From: Denitrobaculum sp965225735
GTDB lineage: Bacteria > Pseudomonadota > Alphaproteobacteria > Kiloniellales > Kiloniellaceae
Direction of reading: 5' to 3'
Length of the DNA stretch: 64,000 nt
Assembly (NCBI GenBank): GCA_965225735.1
Contig: CBDDBN010000005.1
Span: 1-64,000 of the forward strand
How positions within the stretch are numbered: position 1 is the stretch's first letter; each line of letters starts with the position of its first letter. A program made the translations under genes and the position numbers. Below, piece by piece: positions 8,418-17,632 of this stretch. Under the pieces are notes generated by a model. The model was given only the letters and a program-made list of their open reading frames with translations, did no database searches and had not been told where the DNA came from.

Positions 8418-9263
8418 TCAGTCGCGCAGCAGATCGTTGATCGAGGTCTTGGAGCGGGTTCTTTCGTCGACCTGCTTAATGATCACGGCGCAGTAGAGGC
8501 TCGGACCAGGCGTGCCATCGGGCAGCGGTTTGCCCGGCAGGCTGCCGGGTACGACAACGGAATAAGCGGGGACGCGGCCCATGTAGACCTCACCGCTGTT
8601 GCGGTCGATGATCTTGGTCGAGGCGCCGATAAAGACACCCATGGAGAGGACCGAGCCTTCCTCGACCACCACGCCTTCGACCACTTCAGAGCGGGCGCCG
8701 ATGAAGCAGTTATCCTCGATGATGACCGGCCCGGCCTGCAGCGGTTCCAGTACGCCGCCGATGCCAGCGCCGCCGGAAAGATGTACGTTCTTGCCGATCT
8801 GCGCGCAGGAACCGACTGTGGCCCAGGTGTCGACCATGGTGCCGCTGTCTACGTAGGCGCCGAGATTGACGAAGCTGGGCATGAGCACCACGCCTGGTGC
8901 AATGTAAGCCGAATGTCGGACCGTGCAGTTCGGGACGGCCCGGAAGCCGGCATCTCGGAAGCGATTGTCACCCCAACCTTCGAACTTAGAGGGCACTTTG
9001 TCCCACCAGTTGGTGTTCTCGCCCGCGCCGCCGGGAATAGTCTTCATGTCGTTCAGCCGGAACGACAGCAGCACTGCCTTCTTCAGCCATTGATTTACCT
9101 GCCAGCCAGCGCCGGTTTTTTCGGCGACCCGGAAGCTGCCCGCATCCAGACCGTTCAGGGCTTCGGTGACGGCCTCACGGATTTCGCCACTGGTTGCGGG
9201 AGAGACTTGGTCCCGGTTTTCCCAGGCAGTGTCGATGGTGGTTTGCAGGGCAGAGGCGTTCAT
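8418..9263 (-). CDS. dapD: Tetrahydrodipicolinate N-succinyltransferase
   Basis: Transfers succinyl from succinyl-CoA to tetrahydrodipicolinate in diaminopimelate synthesis. The 281-residue protein has an N-terminal helical domain and a left-handed beta-helix of hexapeptide repeats (about residues 105-230), including SAYIAPGVVLMPSFVNLGAYV and a GARSEVVEGVVVEEG segment. It is first in the dapD-dapE-membrane protein operon, reading left. Length and repeats match the family throughout. The promoter should lie in the 90-base gap before the HAD gene, unless it reads through from there. Confidence 0.96.
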   Translation of the reverse strand: MNASALQTTIDTAWENRDQVSPATSGEIREAVTEALNGLDAGSFRVAEKTGAGWQVNQWLKKAVLLSFRLNDMKTIPGGAGENTNWWDKVPSKFEGWGDNRFRDAGFRAVPNCTVRHSAYIAPGVVLMPSFVNLGAYVDSGTMVDTWATVGSCAQIGKNVHLSGGAGIGGVLEPLQAGPVIIEDNCFIGARSEVVEGVVVEEGSVLSMGVFIGASTKIIDRNSGEVYMGRVPAYSVVVPGSLPGKPLPDGTPGPSLYCAVIIKQVDERTRSKTSINDLLRD

Positions 9264-9353
9264 ATCAAGTCCGTCACATGAATTCGTTGAAACAGCTGGT
9301 TCCTGGCGCTGCCGTCAGCACCAATCGCGAGCCGTGGGAAGATGCGTGAGGGC

Positions 9354-10079
9354 TTAGGTCCTGTCAATGCTTCCCGCAGCTGGTCCAAAGGCGATCGACG
9401 AGAGCCAGGCGGCAAGGTCGTCTGTGCGGTGATGCACGTATTCCTTTTCCGAACCCTGAGCGCTGCCATTGCTGTAGGTTTCGATCCAGACCGTGGTCAT
9501 TCCCATGGCCGAGGCAGGTTCAAGGTTTCGGGCCGTATCCTCGAAGAAAATCGCACGCTCCGGGTCTATCTCATGAACCGAGATAAAGTCCTCATAAGTC
9601 GGCGTGGCCGGCTTCGGTAGGTAATCCGCGCAGGCAATGTCGTAGATTCCGTCGAAGTGGGCGGTAATGCCAAGACGGTTTGTGACGTTCTCTGCGTGCC
9701 GGACGGAGGCGTTGGTGAAGATGATTTTGCGACCTGGCAGGCGGCTCAGGGCCGTGTCCAGTTCGGGCGTGTAGTTGATGCCAGAGACGTCGATGTCATG
9801 CACGAAATCGAGATAGTGTTTTGGGTCGATCCCGTGGATGGTCATCAGACCGCGCAGAGTCGTGCCGTGTTCCCGGAAGTATTGTTTCTGCAATGTCCGG
9901 GCGGGGCCGAGTTCGAGGCCGAGCAATCTCTGAACGTAGAGCCCCATACGCTGGTCGACTTGATCGAAGAGGCTGCAAGACTCTGGGTAGAGCGTGTTGT
10001 CTAGATCGAATATCCAGGTGTCGATGTTGGGGAGCGAAATGAGGTTCGCAGAGTCAGCTTTTCGATTATCAGACGGCAT
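9354..10079 (-). CDS. HAD-superfamily pyrimidine 5'-nucleotidase
   Basis: HAD phosphatase of the pyrimidine 5'-nucleotidase/SDT1-like group. Motif I is WIFDLDNTLYP, with the nucleophilic Asp in DLD. Motif II is IIFTNAS, and the later motif is AIFFEDTARNL. Start at ATG 10079 is preferred: GGGAAG sits five bases upstream, while the longer frame would need a TTG at 10109. That gives 241 residues. It likely dephosphorylates UMP/CMP or analogues; the actual substrate cannot be read from sequence. It lies between dapD and a small hypothetical gene, all leftward. Confidence 0.9.
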   Translation of the reverse strand: MPSDNRKADSANLISLPNIDTWIFDLDNTLYPESCSLFDQVDQRMGLYVQRLLGLELGPARTLQKQYFREHGTTLRGLMTIHGIDPKHYLDFVHDIDVSGINYTPELDTALSRLPGRKIIFTNASVRHAENVTNRLGITAHFDGIYDIACADYLPKPATPTYEDFISVHEIDPERAIFFEDTARNLEPASAMGMTTVWIETYSNGSAQGSEKEYVHHRTDDLAAWLSSIAFGPAAGSIDRT

Positions 10080-10118
10080 AGGCGCTTCCCTTTGTTGGCC
10101 GGACTTCAACAGACGGAA

Positions 10119-10430
10119 CTAGAGATAGCGCCCGCGCTCCAGAATTTCCAAGGTGTATTCTTTGTAACTCATTCCTAGTTCTTTCGCCCGTTTCATGCGC
10201 ATGCGGACCACCTCGATGGGTGGGGACTTCCAGGCCTCTTGCTTTGCTTTCTTCCAACAGTGTGTCGCCCAGCCCTTCGCTTCATATAGAGGCGGGCCAT
10301 TATTGTGGCCGATTGGCGGAAGGGGGGAGGGCGGCGCACGCAAAGCCTGAAGTTCGGGTTCGCGATAACCCGAAGCAGTGCGTCGGCCGTAAGGCCATAG
10401 CTGAGACTTAGGCGCTTTGCTGCGCGACAT
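10119..10430 (-). CDS. Small hypothetical protein with IGHNNGPP motif
   Basis: A 103-residue basic protein without membrane segments. The central motif IGHNNGPPL is a recurring feature of small alphaproteobacterial proteins of unknown role. It is followed by a helical C-terminal half (AKELGMSYKEYTLEILERGRYL). The N-terminus is rich in Pro, Arg and Ser and probably disordered. It sits 39 bases upstream of the nucleotidase gene on the same strand and may share its transcript. I assign no function. Confidence 0.65.
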   Translation of the reverse strand: MSRSKAPKSQLWPYGRRTASGYREPELQALRAPPSPLPPIGHNNGPPLYEAKGWATHCWKKAKQEAWKSPPIEVVRMRMKRAKELGMSYKEYTLEILERGRYL

Positions 10431-10845
10431 TCGGAAGTCCAGGAGTCGGATGGAAGTGTTGAAACGGTCTCTAGGCTATAAAGAAAGAGGCGTTGAAAAT
10501 GAAGGGCCGGAACTTGTGTGCTTGTCGATCACCCAATTGAATCCGTGATCGAAAATCCAACGAGAACACAACATTAGGTGGAAAACCCCTAAAGGCTCAT
10601 GCGACCGCACGCCACGGCTTTCAATTGAGCTGAAAATAGCTGGCGATGTTTGGTTAATGCATTGATTAAAATAAAGAAATTTTTACATAAATCTATTGTT
10701 TTTTGGTCGAGAAACCGCCGGACATTTTACGGGATTTAAGCCGCTGTTAACGGGATTGCGGCAGTCTTTCGAGCGCGGGCGGAAGGTATCCGGCCCTGAC
10801 GTGACTTAAAGCGCACAGTTTGTATCTCAGGACGAGCGTTCGATT
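10431..10845. other. 415-base intergenic region, AT-richer
   Basis: No convincing gene is seen. The middle part (about 10640-10700) is notably A/T-rich and contains several TTGATTAAAA/TTTTTACATAAA-like stretches, suitable for promoters. It separates the leftward IGHNNGPP gene from the rightward diguanylate cyclase gene, so it should hold two divergent promoters. I find no tRNA, riboswitch or clear operator. Confidence 0.5.
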
Positions 10846-12663
10846 ATGGCGAAGACACAGCCTTTAGAGGCTCCACAGCAGTCGGTCGGCGGTGCGCAGG
10901 AACAGCGCGCGCCCGGCAGCTTTGCCGATCTTGCGCTTTTTGCGCCGGGTGGGCCTTTCGAAAGTTATCCTGGCGCAGCCATGGTCGTGGGCCGGAATGG
11001 GATTGTCTTGGGCTCCAATGCCGATGCCGCGCCGCTGGCGAATCTGCTGCGCGGGACCCCTTCCAGCGAACTTATGGCTGCGATCGAAGCAGCGCTTGCC
11101 GGCAAGGCGGCGCAGGTCAATCCGCTCCTTATTCGCTCCAGGCCGCAGGTTTCCAGCCTTGAAGAACTGGAGGCTGCCGGTGGCCTGGGTGCGACAGCTC
11201 CCGAGACATCGCAGAAGGACTTTGCAAGTCAGGAAGCACCCGTTGAACAAGCCTTCGATGTGGCCGTGCTTCCCTGGGTGGAAGGGGCGGCGGCCCTGAT
11301 CCTGGGGCGTGATGTCACGTTGGAGCGTAGTTTGCGTGCCGCGCTGGTGGAGTCCCGGCAGCGCTACAAGGATTTGGTCGAGATTTCCGCCGATTTCGCA
11401 TGGGAAACAGACTCAGAAGGGGATTTTACCTTCGTTTCTCCGCGCGGCGCCCTCGGATTTGCTGCTTCGGAGCTCGCGGGGATTGAGGCCGGCTCTCTGT
11501 TGGTCGACAGGCAGTCACCCTCTCCCTTTAGCGTCACTATGCCGATCAGCGAGCAGGAATGCTGGGTGCGTGATGCGAATGGGGCGAACGTCTGTCTGCT
11601 GGTGACTGCGTTACCTCTGACAACGGCCCAGGGAGCCTGGGGCGGCGCGCGCGGCCTCTGCCGAGACGTGACCGATCTGCGCAGTCAAGAGGTTGCCCGC
11701 GCTGGCGCGCAGAACCGCGAACGCTTACTTGGCTATATTCTGCGCATGGTTCGTGACGAGATCGAACCCGACCGCATGCTTGCGGCGGCTGCGAGTTCTT
11801 TGCTGCCGGCACTACCGGCGACCGGTGCAGTGATCCACCGTAAGAGCGAAGACGGCAGCATGGTGGCTGCTGCTGAGGCTGGTGAGGCAATCCCCGCAGC
11901 CATGCTTTCCGCGCAGATCGATGAAATTCAGAAGGGCGCGTTCGAGGTCGAAACGGGTGATGAAACCGCAGTCGTGCTGTCTCTGGCGACACAGTACGAA
12001 GGCGAGATCAACGGTGTTGCGACGGTGTGGAGAGGTGAGGGCACAAGAGGCTGGCAATCGGAGGATATTTTCGTCCTGCGTGAGGTTGTCACGCAACTGG
12101 GGCTGGCGAACCGTCAGCTTCTGCGACAGGAAGAACTTGAGCGCCTCTCGGCCACCGATCCGCTGACTGGTTTACTCAACCGGCGCAGTTTTGGCGAAGC
12201 TCTCGCAGCGCGCTTCGATTGGGCGAGTAAGCGTGGAAGCTCGGCTGCCTTGTTCTATATCGATTTAGACAACTTCAAGCTGGTGAACGACCGCTTCGGT
12301 CACCAAGCGGGAGACGATGCTCTCTTGAAGGTCACCGAGATCCTGCGGGGCGAAACCCGCAGCCGCGATGTCGCGGCGCGACTGGGGGGCGACGAATTCG
12401 CCCTGTTCTTTGACGATATGCTGCCGGATGCGGTTCAGCGCAAAGCCGAAGAGCTGCTCGCCGCGTCGAAGCAGCTCGAAAAATACTCAGGTGACCCGGA
12501 TCGCCCCTTGGGCTTCTCGTTGGGAATAGCGGCTTGGGATCCGGCGTCAGGAGAAGATCTAGATTCGCTGGCGCAGCGCGCAGACACCGCGATGTATGCC
12601 GCTAAGCGGCGCGGCAAGGGCGGCTTCGAAGTCGCACCGCCTGCGCTCGATTCAAAGCCGTAA
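10846..12663 (+). CDS. PAS/GAF-GGDEF diguanylate cyclase
   Basis: Predicted cyclic-di-GMP synthase of 605 residues with no membrane segment. The N-terminus has a PAS-like AMVVGRNGIVLGSN stretch. A second PAS region follows (about 165-280, RYKDLVEISADFAWETDSEG), then a GAF-like region (about 290-430). The C-terminal cyclase domain has an exact GGDEF at residues 514-518. An inhibitory-site RxxD (RSRD, 505-508) lies five residues before it, so product feedback is expected. No EAL domain is present. The DUF2336 gene starts six bases after its stop and is probably co-transcribed. The sensed signal is unknown. Confidence 0.93.
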   Translation: MAKTQPLEAPQQSVGGAQEQRAPGSFADLALFAPGGPFESYPGAAMVVGRNGIVLGSNADAAPLANLLRGTPSSELMAAIEAALAGKAAQVNPLLIRSRPQVSSLEELEAAGGLGATAPETSQKDFASQEAPVEQAFDVAVLPWVEGAAALILGRDVTLERSLRAALVESRQRYKDLVEISADFAWETDSEGDFTFVSPRGALGFAASELAGIEAGSLLVDRQSPSPFSVTMPISEQECWVRDANGANVCLLVTALPLTTAQGAWGGARGLCRDVTDLRSQEVARAGAQNRERLLGYILRMVRDEIEPDRMLAAAASSLLPALPATGAVIHRKSEDGSMVAAAEAGEAIPAAMLSAQIDEIQKGAFEVETGDETAVVLSLATQYEGEINGVATVWRGEGTRGWQSEDIFVLREVVTQLGLANRQLLRQEELERLSATDPLTGLLNRRSFGEALAARFDWASKRGSSAALFYIDLDNFKLVNDRFGHQAGDDALLKVTEILRGETRSRDVAARLGGDEFALFFDDMLPDAVQRKAEELLAASKQLEKYSGDPDRPLGFSLGIAAWDPASGEDLDSLAQRADTAMYAAKRRGKGGFEVAPPALDSKP

Positions 12664-12669
12664 AGAAAG

Positions 12670-13905
12670 ATGGGGGAAGCAGAGGCCGTGTCCGATCAGA
12701 CATCGATATCCTATGAAGAGTCGAAAGAACTCGCCAGGAACTCTGATGTATCCGTGCGTCTGGAACTGGCGCAGCGGGATGATATCCGTCCTGAGATCCT
12801 CTATTACCTCGCGGCAGATCCCTCTACTGAAGTTCGCCGGCAGATCGCCAGTAACAACCAGACGCCGGTGCAGGCAGATCTGCTCCTCGCGCGCGACCAG
12901 GACGACGAGGTTCGGGTCGATCTGGCGTCGAAGATTTCGGCGCTAAGGCCAGAACTCGACAATGATCAGCGGGAAAAGGCCGAGCGCTACATCGAAGAGG
13001 TGCTGGACATTCTGGCGCAGGACCAGGCCACCCGCGTACGCCAGGTGCTGGCCGACACGCTAAAGGATGTGACCCACGCGCCTTCCGCTGTCATCAAACG
13101 GCTCGCCAAGGATGTCGAGGACGTTGTCGCTAGTCCGATTTTGCAATTCTCGCCGCTGCTCAGCGACGAAGATCTGATCGAGATCATCGATGGCGGCTGC
13201 GCCAGCGGGCGGCTTTGCGCCATCTCCCGCAGGCAAGGGCTGGGAGAGGCTGTCACCGATGCCATCGTAACGACCGAGGATCGCGAGGCTGTTACGGCTC
13301 TGCTGGAAAACAAATCCGCGCAGATTCGCGAAGAAATGCTCGACAAGCTGGTCGAGCAGGCGCCGACGGTCGAGGCCTGGCACAAGCCATTGGTGGAGCG
13401 TCCGCAGCTGTCGCCCAAGGCAACCCGGAAACTCGCGACCTTCGTCGCCAAGACACTCCTGAGGTCGCTCGAACGGCGCGCCGGTTTGGATGAAGAGACC
13501 GCTAAGATGCTCGAGGCGGAAATGAATCGGCGCCTGGAAGCCGAGGAGGCGGGTGAAGACGATTCTTTGAAACGGGCTGAACAGCTTCATGCGTCAGGCA
13601 AGCTGGACGATGAAACCCTGTCCGAAGCACTGATCTCCGGTGACCGCGGGCTGGTGCGAAGCGGCCTGGCCGTCCGCGCTCAGCTGCCACGGGATCAGGT
13701 TGGAGAAATCCTGACCTCACGTTCTGCCAAGGGCGTAACGGCTCTAGCCTGGAAGGCTGGTTGCTCAATGCGTTTTGCCATGCAAATTCAACAGCAGCTC
13801 GGCGGGATCCCACCGCAACAGCTGCTGCATGCAGTTAACGACAGCGAGTATCCTATGGGGGACGACGAAATGCTGTTGCAGCTTGAACTGTTCCAGCCAG
13901 CGTAG
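12670..13905 (+). CDS. DUF2336-family helical repeat protein
   Basis: A 411-residue all-helical protein with HEAT-like repeats, seen in recurring patterns such as RLELAQRDDIRPEILYYLA, and EVRRQIASNN followed later by VRVDLASKIS. It matches the DUF2336 family common in alphaproteobacteria. Its exact function is unknown. The six-base gap after the diguanylate cyclase suggests an operon and perhaps a role in the same signalling path (inference). ATG 12670 is used; an in-frame GTG 18 bases later is an alternative start. It converges with argB. Confidence 0.85.
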   Translation: MGEAEAVSDQTSISYEESKELARNSDVSVRLELAQRDDIRPEILYYLAADPSTEVRRQIASNNQTPVQADLLLARDQDDEVRVDLASKISALRPELDNDQREKAERYIEEVLDILAQDQATRVRQVLADTLKDVTHAPSAVIKRLAKDVEDVVASPILQFSPLLSDEDLIEIIDGGCASGRLCAISRRQGLGEAVTDAIVTTEDREAVTALLENKSAQIREEMLDKLVEQAPTVEAWHKPLVERPQLSPKATRKLATFVAKTLLRSLERRAGLDEETAKMLEAEMNRRLEAEEAGEDDSLKRAEQLHASGKLDDETLSEALISGDRGLVRSGLAVRAQLPRDQVGEILTSRSAKGVTALAWKAGCSMRFAMQIQQQLGGIPPQQLLHAVNDSEYPMGDDEMLLQLELFQPA

Positions 13906-13918
13906 TGCTGAAGCGGAT

Positions 13919-14827
13919 TTAGCTGCGGCCGATCAGCGTTCCAATACCGCCGTCGGTAAAAATCTCCAGCAACATCGAATGCGGCAAGCGGCCATCGATG
14001 ATGACCGAGGCGTCGACACCGTTCTCGACCGCATTCACGCAGGTCTCGAGTTTCGGAATCATGCCGCCATAGATCGTGCCGTCGGCGCGAAGCTCCCGGA
14101 CCTTCTCAGTGGTAAGGTCGGTCAAGAGTTTGCCGTCCTTGTCCAGAACCCCGGCGACATCCGTGAGTAGCAGCAGGCGAGAGGCGCCGACCGCGGCGGC
14201 CACAGCGCCGGCCACGGTATCCGCATTGATGTTGTAGGTCTCGCCATCCACGCCCAGACCAATCGGCGCGATCACGGGGATCATGCCGGAGCGCTCCAGC
14301 GATGTCAGAATCTGCGGATTGACTCGGTGCGGTTCGCCGACGAAACCCAGATCGAGAATTTTTTCGATATTCGATTCTTCATCGCGCTTGGTGCGGCGCA
14401 GCTTGGTTGCCTGGATCAGGTCGCCATCCTTGCCGGAGAGGCCGATGGCCGTGCCGCCCGCGGAATTTATCGAACTGACGATCTGCTTATTGATCGCACC
14501 GGACAGCACCATCTCGACAATCTCGACGGTTGCTGCATCGGTGACGCGCAATCCATCGATGAATTCGCTTTGAACCTTCAGCCGGTCCAGCATCTGGCCG
14601 ATCTGGGGACCGCCGCCGTGCACCACGATCGGATTGATGCCGATCTGCTTGAGCAGGACGATGTCACTGGCGAAGAGATCCGCCAGTTCCTTGTTGCCCA
14701 TGGCGTGACCACCGTATTTGATGACGAAGGTCTTGCCGGTGTAGCGGCGCATGAAAGGCAGGGCCTCGGTGATGGTCCGGGCCGTCCGAAGCCAGTGCTT
14801 GGTATCGCTGAAGCTCTTGTTGCTCAT
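13919..14827 (-). CDS. argB: Acetylglutamate kinase
   Basis: Phosphorylates N-acetylglutamate in arginine synthesis. At 302 residues it is of standard length. The nucleotide-binding start FVIKYGGHAMG and the substrate loop VVHGGGPQIG are intact. GLSGKDGDLIQA and the C-terminal NADTVAGAVAAA segment also fit the amino acid kinase fold. The long N-terminal helix (about residues 8-25) suggests the hexameric, arginine-inhibited type. It lies 15 bases after yihA on the same strand, an order widespread in alphaproteobacteria. Confidence 0.97.
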   Translation of the reverse strand: MSNKSFSDTKHWLRTARTITEALPFMRRYTGKTFVIKYGGHAMGNKELADLFASDIVLLKQIGINPIVVHGGGPQIGQMLDRLKVQSEFIDGLRVTDAATVEIVEMVLSGAINKQIVSSINSAGGTAIGLSGKDGDLIQATKLRRTKRDEESNIEKILDLGFVGEPHRVNPQILTSLERSGMIPVIAPIGLGVDGETYNINADTVAGAVAAAVGASRLLLLTDVAGVLDKDGKLLTDLTTEKVRELRADGTIYGGMIPKLETCVNAVENGVDASVIIDGRLPHSMLLEIFTDGGIGTLIGRS

Positions 14828-14842
14828 AAAGGAAGTCTAACG

Positions 14843-15520
14843 TTATGCCGCGGGCTCTGCCAGGGTCGTGAGCGCAGCCCGCAATTCGGCAATGCCTTGG
14901 CTCTTGTGTGATGACGTGACCGCGACTTCGGGATGCGCGGCCGGTCGTTTCAGCAGTTCTGCCTCGACGGACTTCAGAACGGTCGCGAGCGCCGTCGGTT
15001 TGAGCTTGTCCGCCTTGGTCAGAACCACCTGATAGGACACGGCAGCGACATCGAGCTCCTTCATGATCTCGCGGTCGTTGTCTTTCAGTCCGTGCCGGGA
15101 ATCGATGAGCAGGCAAACACGGCGCAGTTCGCTTCGGCCTTTCAGGTAGTTTCGGGTCAAACTGGTCCAGCGTTTGACGTCAGTCTTCGAGGCGCGTGCG
15201 AAGCCATAGCCGGGCAGGTCCACCAGCACCAGCCGTCCGCCCAGGCCAAAGAAGTTGAGTTGCTGTGTGCGGCCCGGTGTGTGGGACGTGCGCGCCAGCG
15301 TTTTACGTCCCGTCAGGGCATTGACCAGACTCGACTTGCCGACGTTGGAACGGCCGGCAAACGCGATTTCCGGCAAACCGAGGTCGGGCAACTGACCGTT
15401 CTGCGCCGCCGCAGTCAAAAAACCGCATTCTTTGGCAAAGAGCAGACGGCCAGCTTCCAGCGCGGCCTGCCGCTCGGCCTCGCCGCCGGCGGACGGGCTA
15501 AGCTCGGGATTCTCTGCCAT
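14843..15520 (-). CDS. yihA: Ribosome-biogenesis GTP-binding protein YihA/YsxC (EngB)
   Basis: Essential-type small GTPase that helps assemble the large ribosomal subunit. The 225 residues include the P-loop GRSNVGKSSLVNAL, switch region SHTPGRTQQLNFF, the G3 motif DLPGYG and the G4 motif TKADKL. The roughly 40-residue N-terminal extension precedes the GTPase core. It lies nine bases after yidC and 15 before argB, so it belongs to the rpmH-to-argB transcription block. Confidence 0.97.
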   Translation of the reverse strand: MAENPELSPSAGGEAERQAALEAGRLLFAKECGFLTAAAQNGQLPDLGLPEIAFAGRSNVGKSSLVNALTGRKTLARTSHTPGRTQQLNFFGLGGRLVLVDLPGYGFARASKTDVKRWTSLTRNYLKGRSELRRVCLLIDSRHGLKDNDREIMKELDVAAVSYQVVLTKADKLKPTALATVLKSVEAELLKRPAAHPEVAVTSSHKSQGIAELRAALTTLAEPAA

Positions 15521-15529
15521 CGACGGTCG

Positions 15530-17332
15530 TCAGCTTTTGGCGGGCGTATTGCCGATGGGAACGCCGGCCTTCTTCATGATGATCGCCTGCTGGATGATCG
15601 ACAGGGTGTTGTTCCAGGCCCAGTAGATCACCAGGCCAGCCGGGAAGGTGGCCAAAAGGAACGTAAACATGATCGGCATGAAGAGGAAGATTTTAGCCTG
15701 CACCGGGTCTGGCGGCTGCGGGTTCAGCTTCTGCTGCAGGAACATGGTCACGCCCATGATAATCGGCCAGACGCCCAGATTGAGAACATTGAGCAGGCCG
15801 AGCTCCGGAACTCCCCAGGGCAGCAGACCGAAGCCGTTGAGGATCGAGGTCGGGTCCGGTGCGGACAGGTCCTTGATCCAGCCGAAGAAGGGAGCCTGAC
15901 GCATTTCGATGGTCACGAACATGACCTTATACAGCGCAAAGAAGACGGGGATCTGCACGAGAATGGGCAGACAGCCGGACATCGGATTGGCACCTTCGCG
16001 CTTGTAGAGGGCCATCATCTCCTGATTCAGGCGTTGCTTGTCTTCCCCGAAGCGTTCACGCAGATCGAGCATTTCCGGCTGCAGTTTGCGCATCTTCGCC
16101 ATGGCCTTGTAGGACTTGTTGGCGAGCGGGAAAAAGGCCAGCTTGATGAAGACCGTCAGAACCAGAATTGCGACGCCGAAATTGCCGAGGGCTTCGTTCA
16201 GCCAGTGGATGGCGTAGAACAGCGGTTTGGTGATGTAGTAAAACCAGCCGAAGTCGACGATCTTATCGAAGTGCGTGACGTTCAGGTTCGTCTCATAGGC
16301 ATCGATCTGGGTGACCACCTTGGCGCCTGCAAACAGCGAACTGGTGGTTTCCACCGCGCTGCCCGGCGCCGCCACGACGCCTTCTTTGTAAAGATAGTCC
16401 GTTTGATAGCGGTCGACACCGCCTGCCGACTGACCTGAAAAGCGGGTATCGATGGCGACTGACTGGTCGGGGATCAGCGCTGTGCCCCAGTACTTGTCGG
16501 TGATGCCGAGCCAACCACCTGTCGAACTCTCGGCGATGACGCCCTTTTCGGCCTCCACCACCTCGTCATAGTCGATTTCCTGGAGGCTTTCGTTCAAAAC
16601 GCCGACCAGGCCCTCGTGCAGGATATAGAAGCCGAGGGTTTCTGGTGTGCCGGTGCGGTTAATGAGGCCGTAGGGCAAGAAGCTAACGGCCTGCTCGCTG
16701 TTGTTCACGACCCGCTGCCGCACCGTGAACATATAATTTTCGTCCACTTCGAAGATCTTTTCGAAGCGCAGACCCTCGCCGTTGTCCCAGCTCAACGTTA
16801 CGGGCTGATCTGGTGTCAGGCTCGTCTGATCGGCGCTCCAGACCGTGGTGGAATCGGGCTTGGCGGTCGATGCCGTGCCGCCGGACCAGCCAAATTCGGC
16901 GTAATAGGGCGTGGCCGTCCCGAACGGCGACAGAAGAACGATGTTGGGGCTGTTTTCATCCAGAGTTTCGCGCAACTCGGTTAGCACGAGATCGTCCAAC
17001 CGGCCGCCGGCCAGGGAAATCGATCCCCTGAGTCTCGGCGTCTCGATCGAGACGCGCGGCGTGGCGGAGAGCAGTTCGTCGCGCGACTGCGCCGCGGTTA
17101 CGCCTGGAATAACGGGCGCGCCCGGGATTGTGGGTATGATGGAGTCGGTACTGGTACCGGGAGCGGCGGTCGGTGCCGTTCCTGTCTGACCCGTGGGCTG
17201 ACCGGCGGTTTGTTCCGTGCTCTGCGGCACTTCGAGCGGCGGCTCGGGCGGAAAGACAAACTGAAAGCCCAGCAGAATGGCGAGCGACAGAACGATCGCG
17301 AGAAAGAGGTTTTTTTGGTCCTGTTGTCCCAT
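15530..17332 (-). CDS. yidC: Membrane protein insertase YidC
   Basis: Inserts proteins into the inner membrane, alone or with SecYEG. The 600-residue protein has the Gram-negative layout: an N-terminal membrane anchor (about 8-24), a Pro/Thr/Gly-rich linker, a large periplasmic beta domain (about 75-345), then the conserved five-helix insertase core (370-590). The core contains KLAFFPLANKSYKAMAKM and the GCLPILVQIPVFFALYKVM segment. It follows yidD by 12 bases. A short tail (PIGNTPAKS) follows the last helix. Confidence 0.97.
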   Translation of the reverse strand: MGQQDQKNLFLAIVLSLAILLGFQFVFPPEPPLEVPQSTEQTAGQPTGQTGTAPTAAPGTSTDSIIPTIPGAPVIPGVTAAQSRDELLSATPRVSIETPRLRGSISLAGGRLDDLVLTELRETLDENSPNIVLLSPFGTATPYYAEFGWSGGTASTAKPDSTTVWSADQTSLTPDQPVTLSWDNGEGLRFEKIFEVDENYMFTVRQRVVNNSEQAVSFLPYGLINRTGTPETLGFYILHEGLVGVLNESLQEIDYDEVVEAEKGVIAESSTGGWLGITDKYWGTALIPDQSVAIDTRFSGQSAGGVDRYQTDYLYKEGVVAAPGSAVETTSSLFAGAKVVTQIDAYETNLNVTHFDKIVDFGWFYYITKPLFYAIHWLNEALGNFGVAILVLTVFIKLAFFPLANKSYKAMAKMRKLQPEMLDLRERFGEDKQRLNQEMMALYKREGANPMSGCLPILVQIPVFFALYKVMFVTIEMRQAPFFGWIKDLSAPDPTSILNGFGLLPWGVPELGLLNVLNLGVWPIIMGVTMFLQQKLNPQPPDPVQAKIFLFMPIMFTFLLATFPAGLVIYWAWNNTLSIIQQAIIMKKAGVPIGNTPAKS

Positions 17333-17344
17333 GGTGCCGTTTGC

Positions 17345-17632
17345 TCAGTGACGTTCGTGACAATGATGAGGTTGGGGCAGACCCAACTCGTGATCGCTTG
17401 CATGCCGGCCCTTCGGCGGCACCGGATCATAACCTTCGCCGCCCCAGGGGTGGCAGCGCAGCAGTCGCCGGATCGTCAGCCAGCTGCCGCGCAGGGCCCC
17501 ATGCTCCTGCAACGCGTCGCAGGCGTAATGCGAGCAGCTCGGATAAAACCGGCAGCGCGGGGGCATGAGCGGGGAAATCGTATACTGATAGAGCCGTACC
17601 AGGCCGACGAGGCCACCGCTTATCAGTTTCAT
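17345..17632 (-). CDS. yidD: Membrane protein insertion efficiency factor YidD
   Basis: Small (95 residues) membrane-associated helper of YidC. The family core is complete: LVRLYQYTISPLMPPRCRFYPSCSHYA with the conserved Cys pair, then the HPWGGEGYDPVP motif. Its start overlaps the rnpA stop by four bases, which suggests translational coupling. The position between rnpA and yidC is the usual bacterial order. Confidence 0.95.
   Translation of the reverse strand: MKLISGGLVGLVRLYQYTISPLMPPRCRFYPSCSHYACDALQEHGALRGSWLTIRRLLRCHPWGGEGYDPVPPKGRHASDHELGLPQPHHCHERH

Noticed and set aside
14933..16438. A 501-codon rightward open frame opposite yihA and yidC
   Set aside because: It lies wholly antisense to two firmly identified genes, has no recognisable domain, and is explained by GC-rich codon bias in the real frame.
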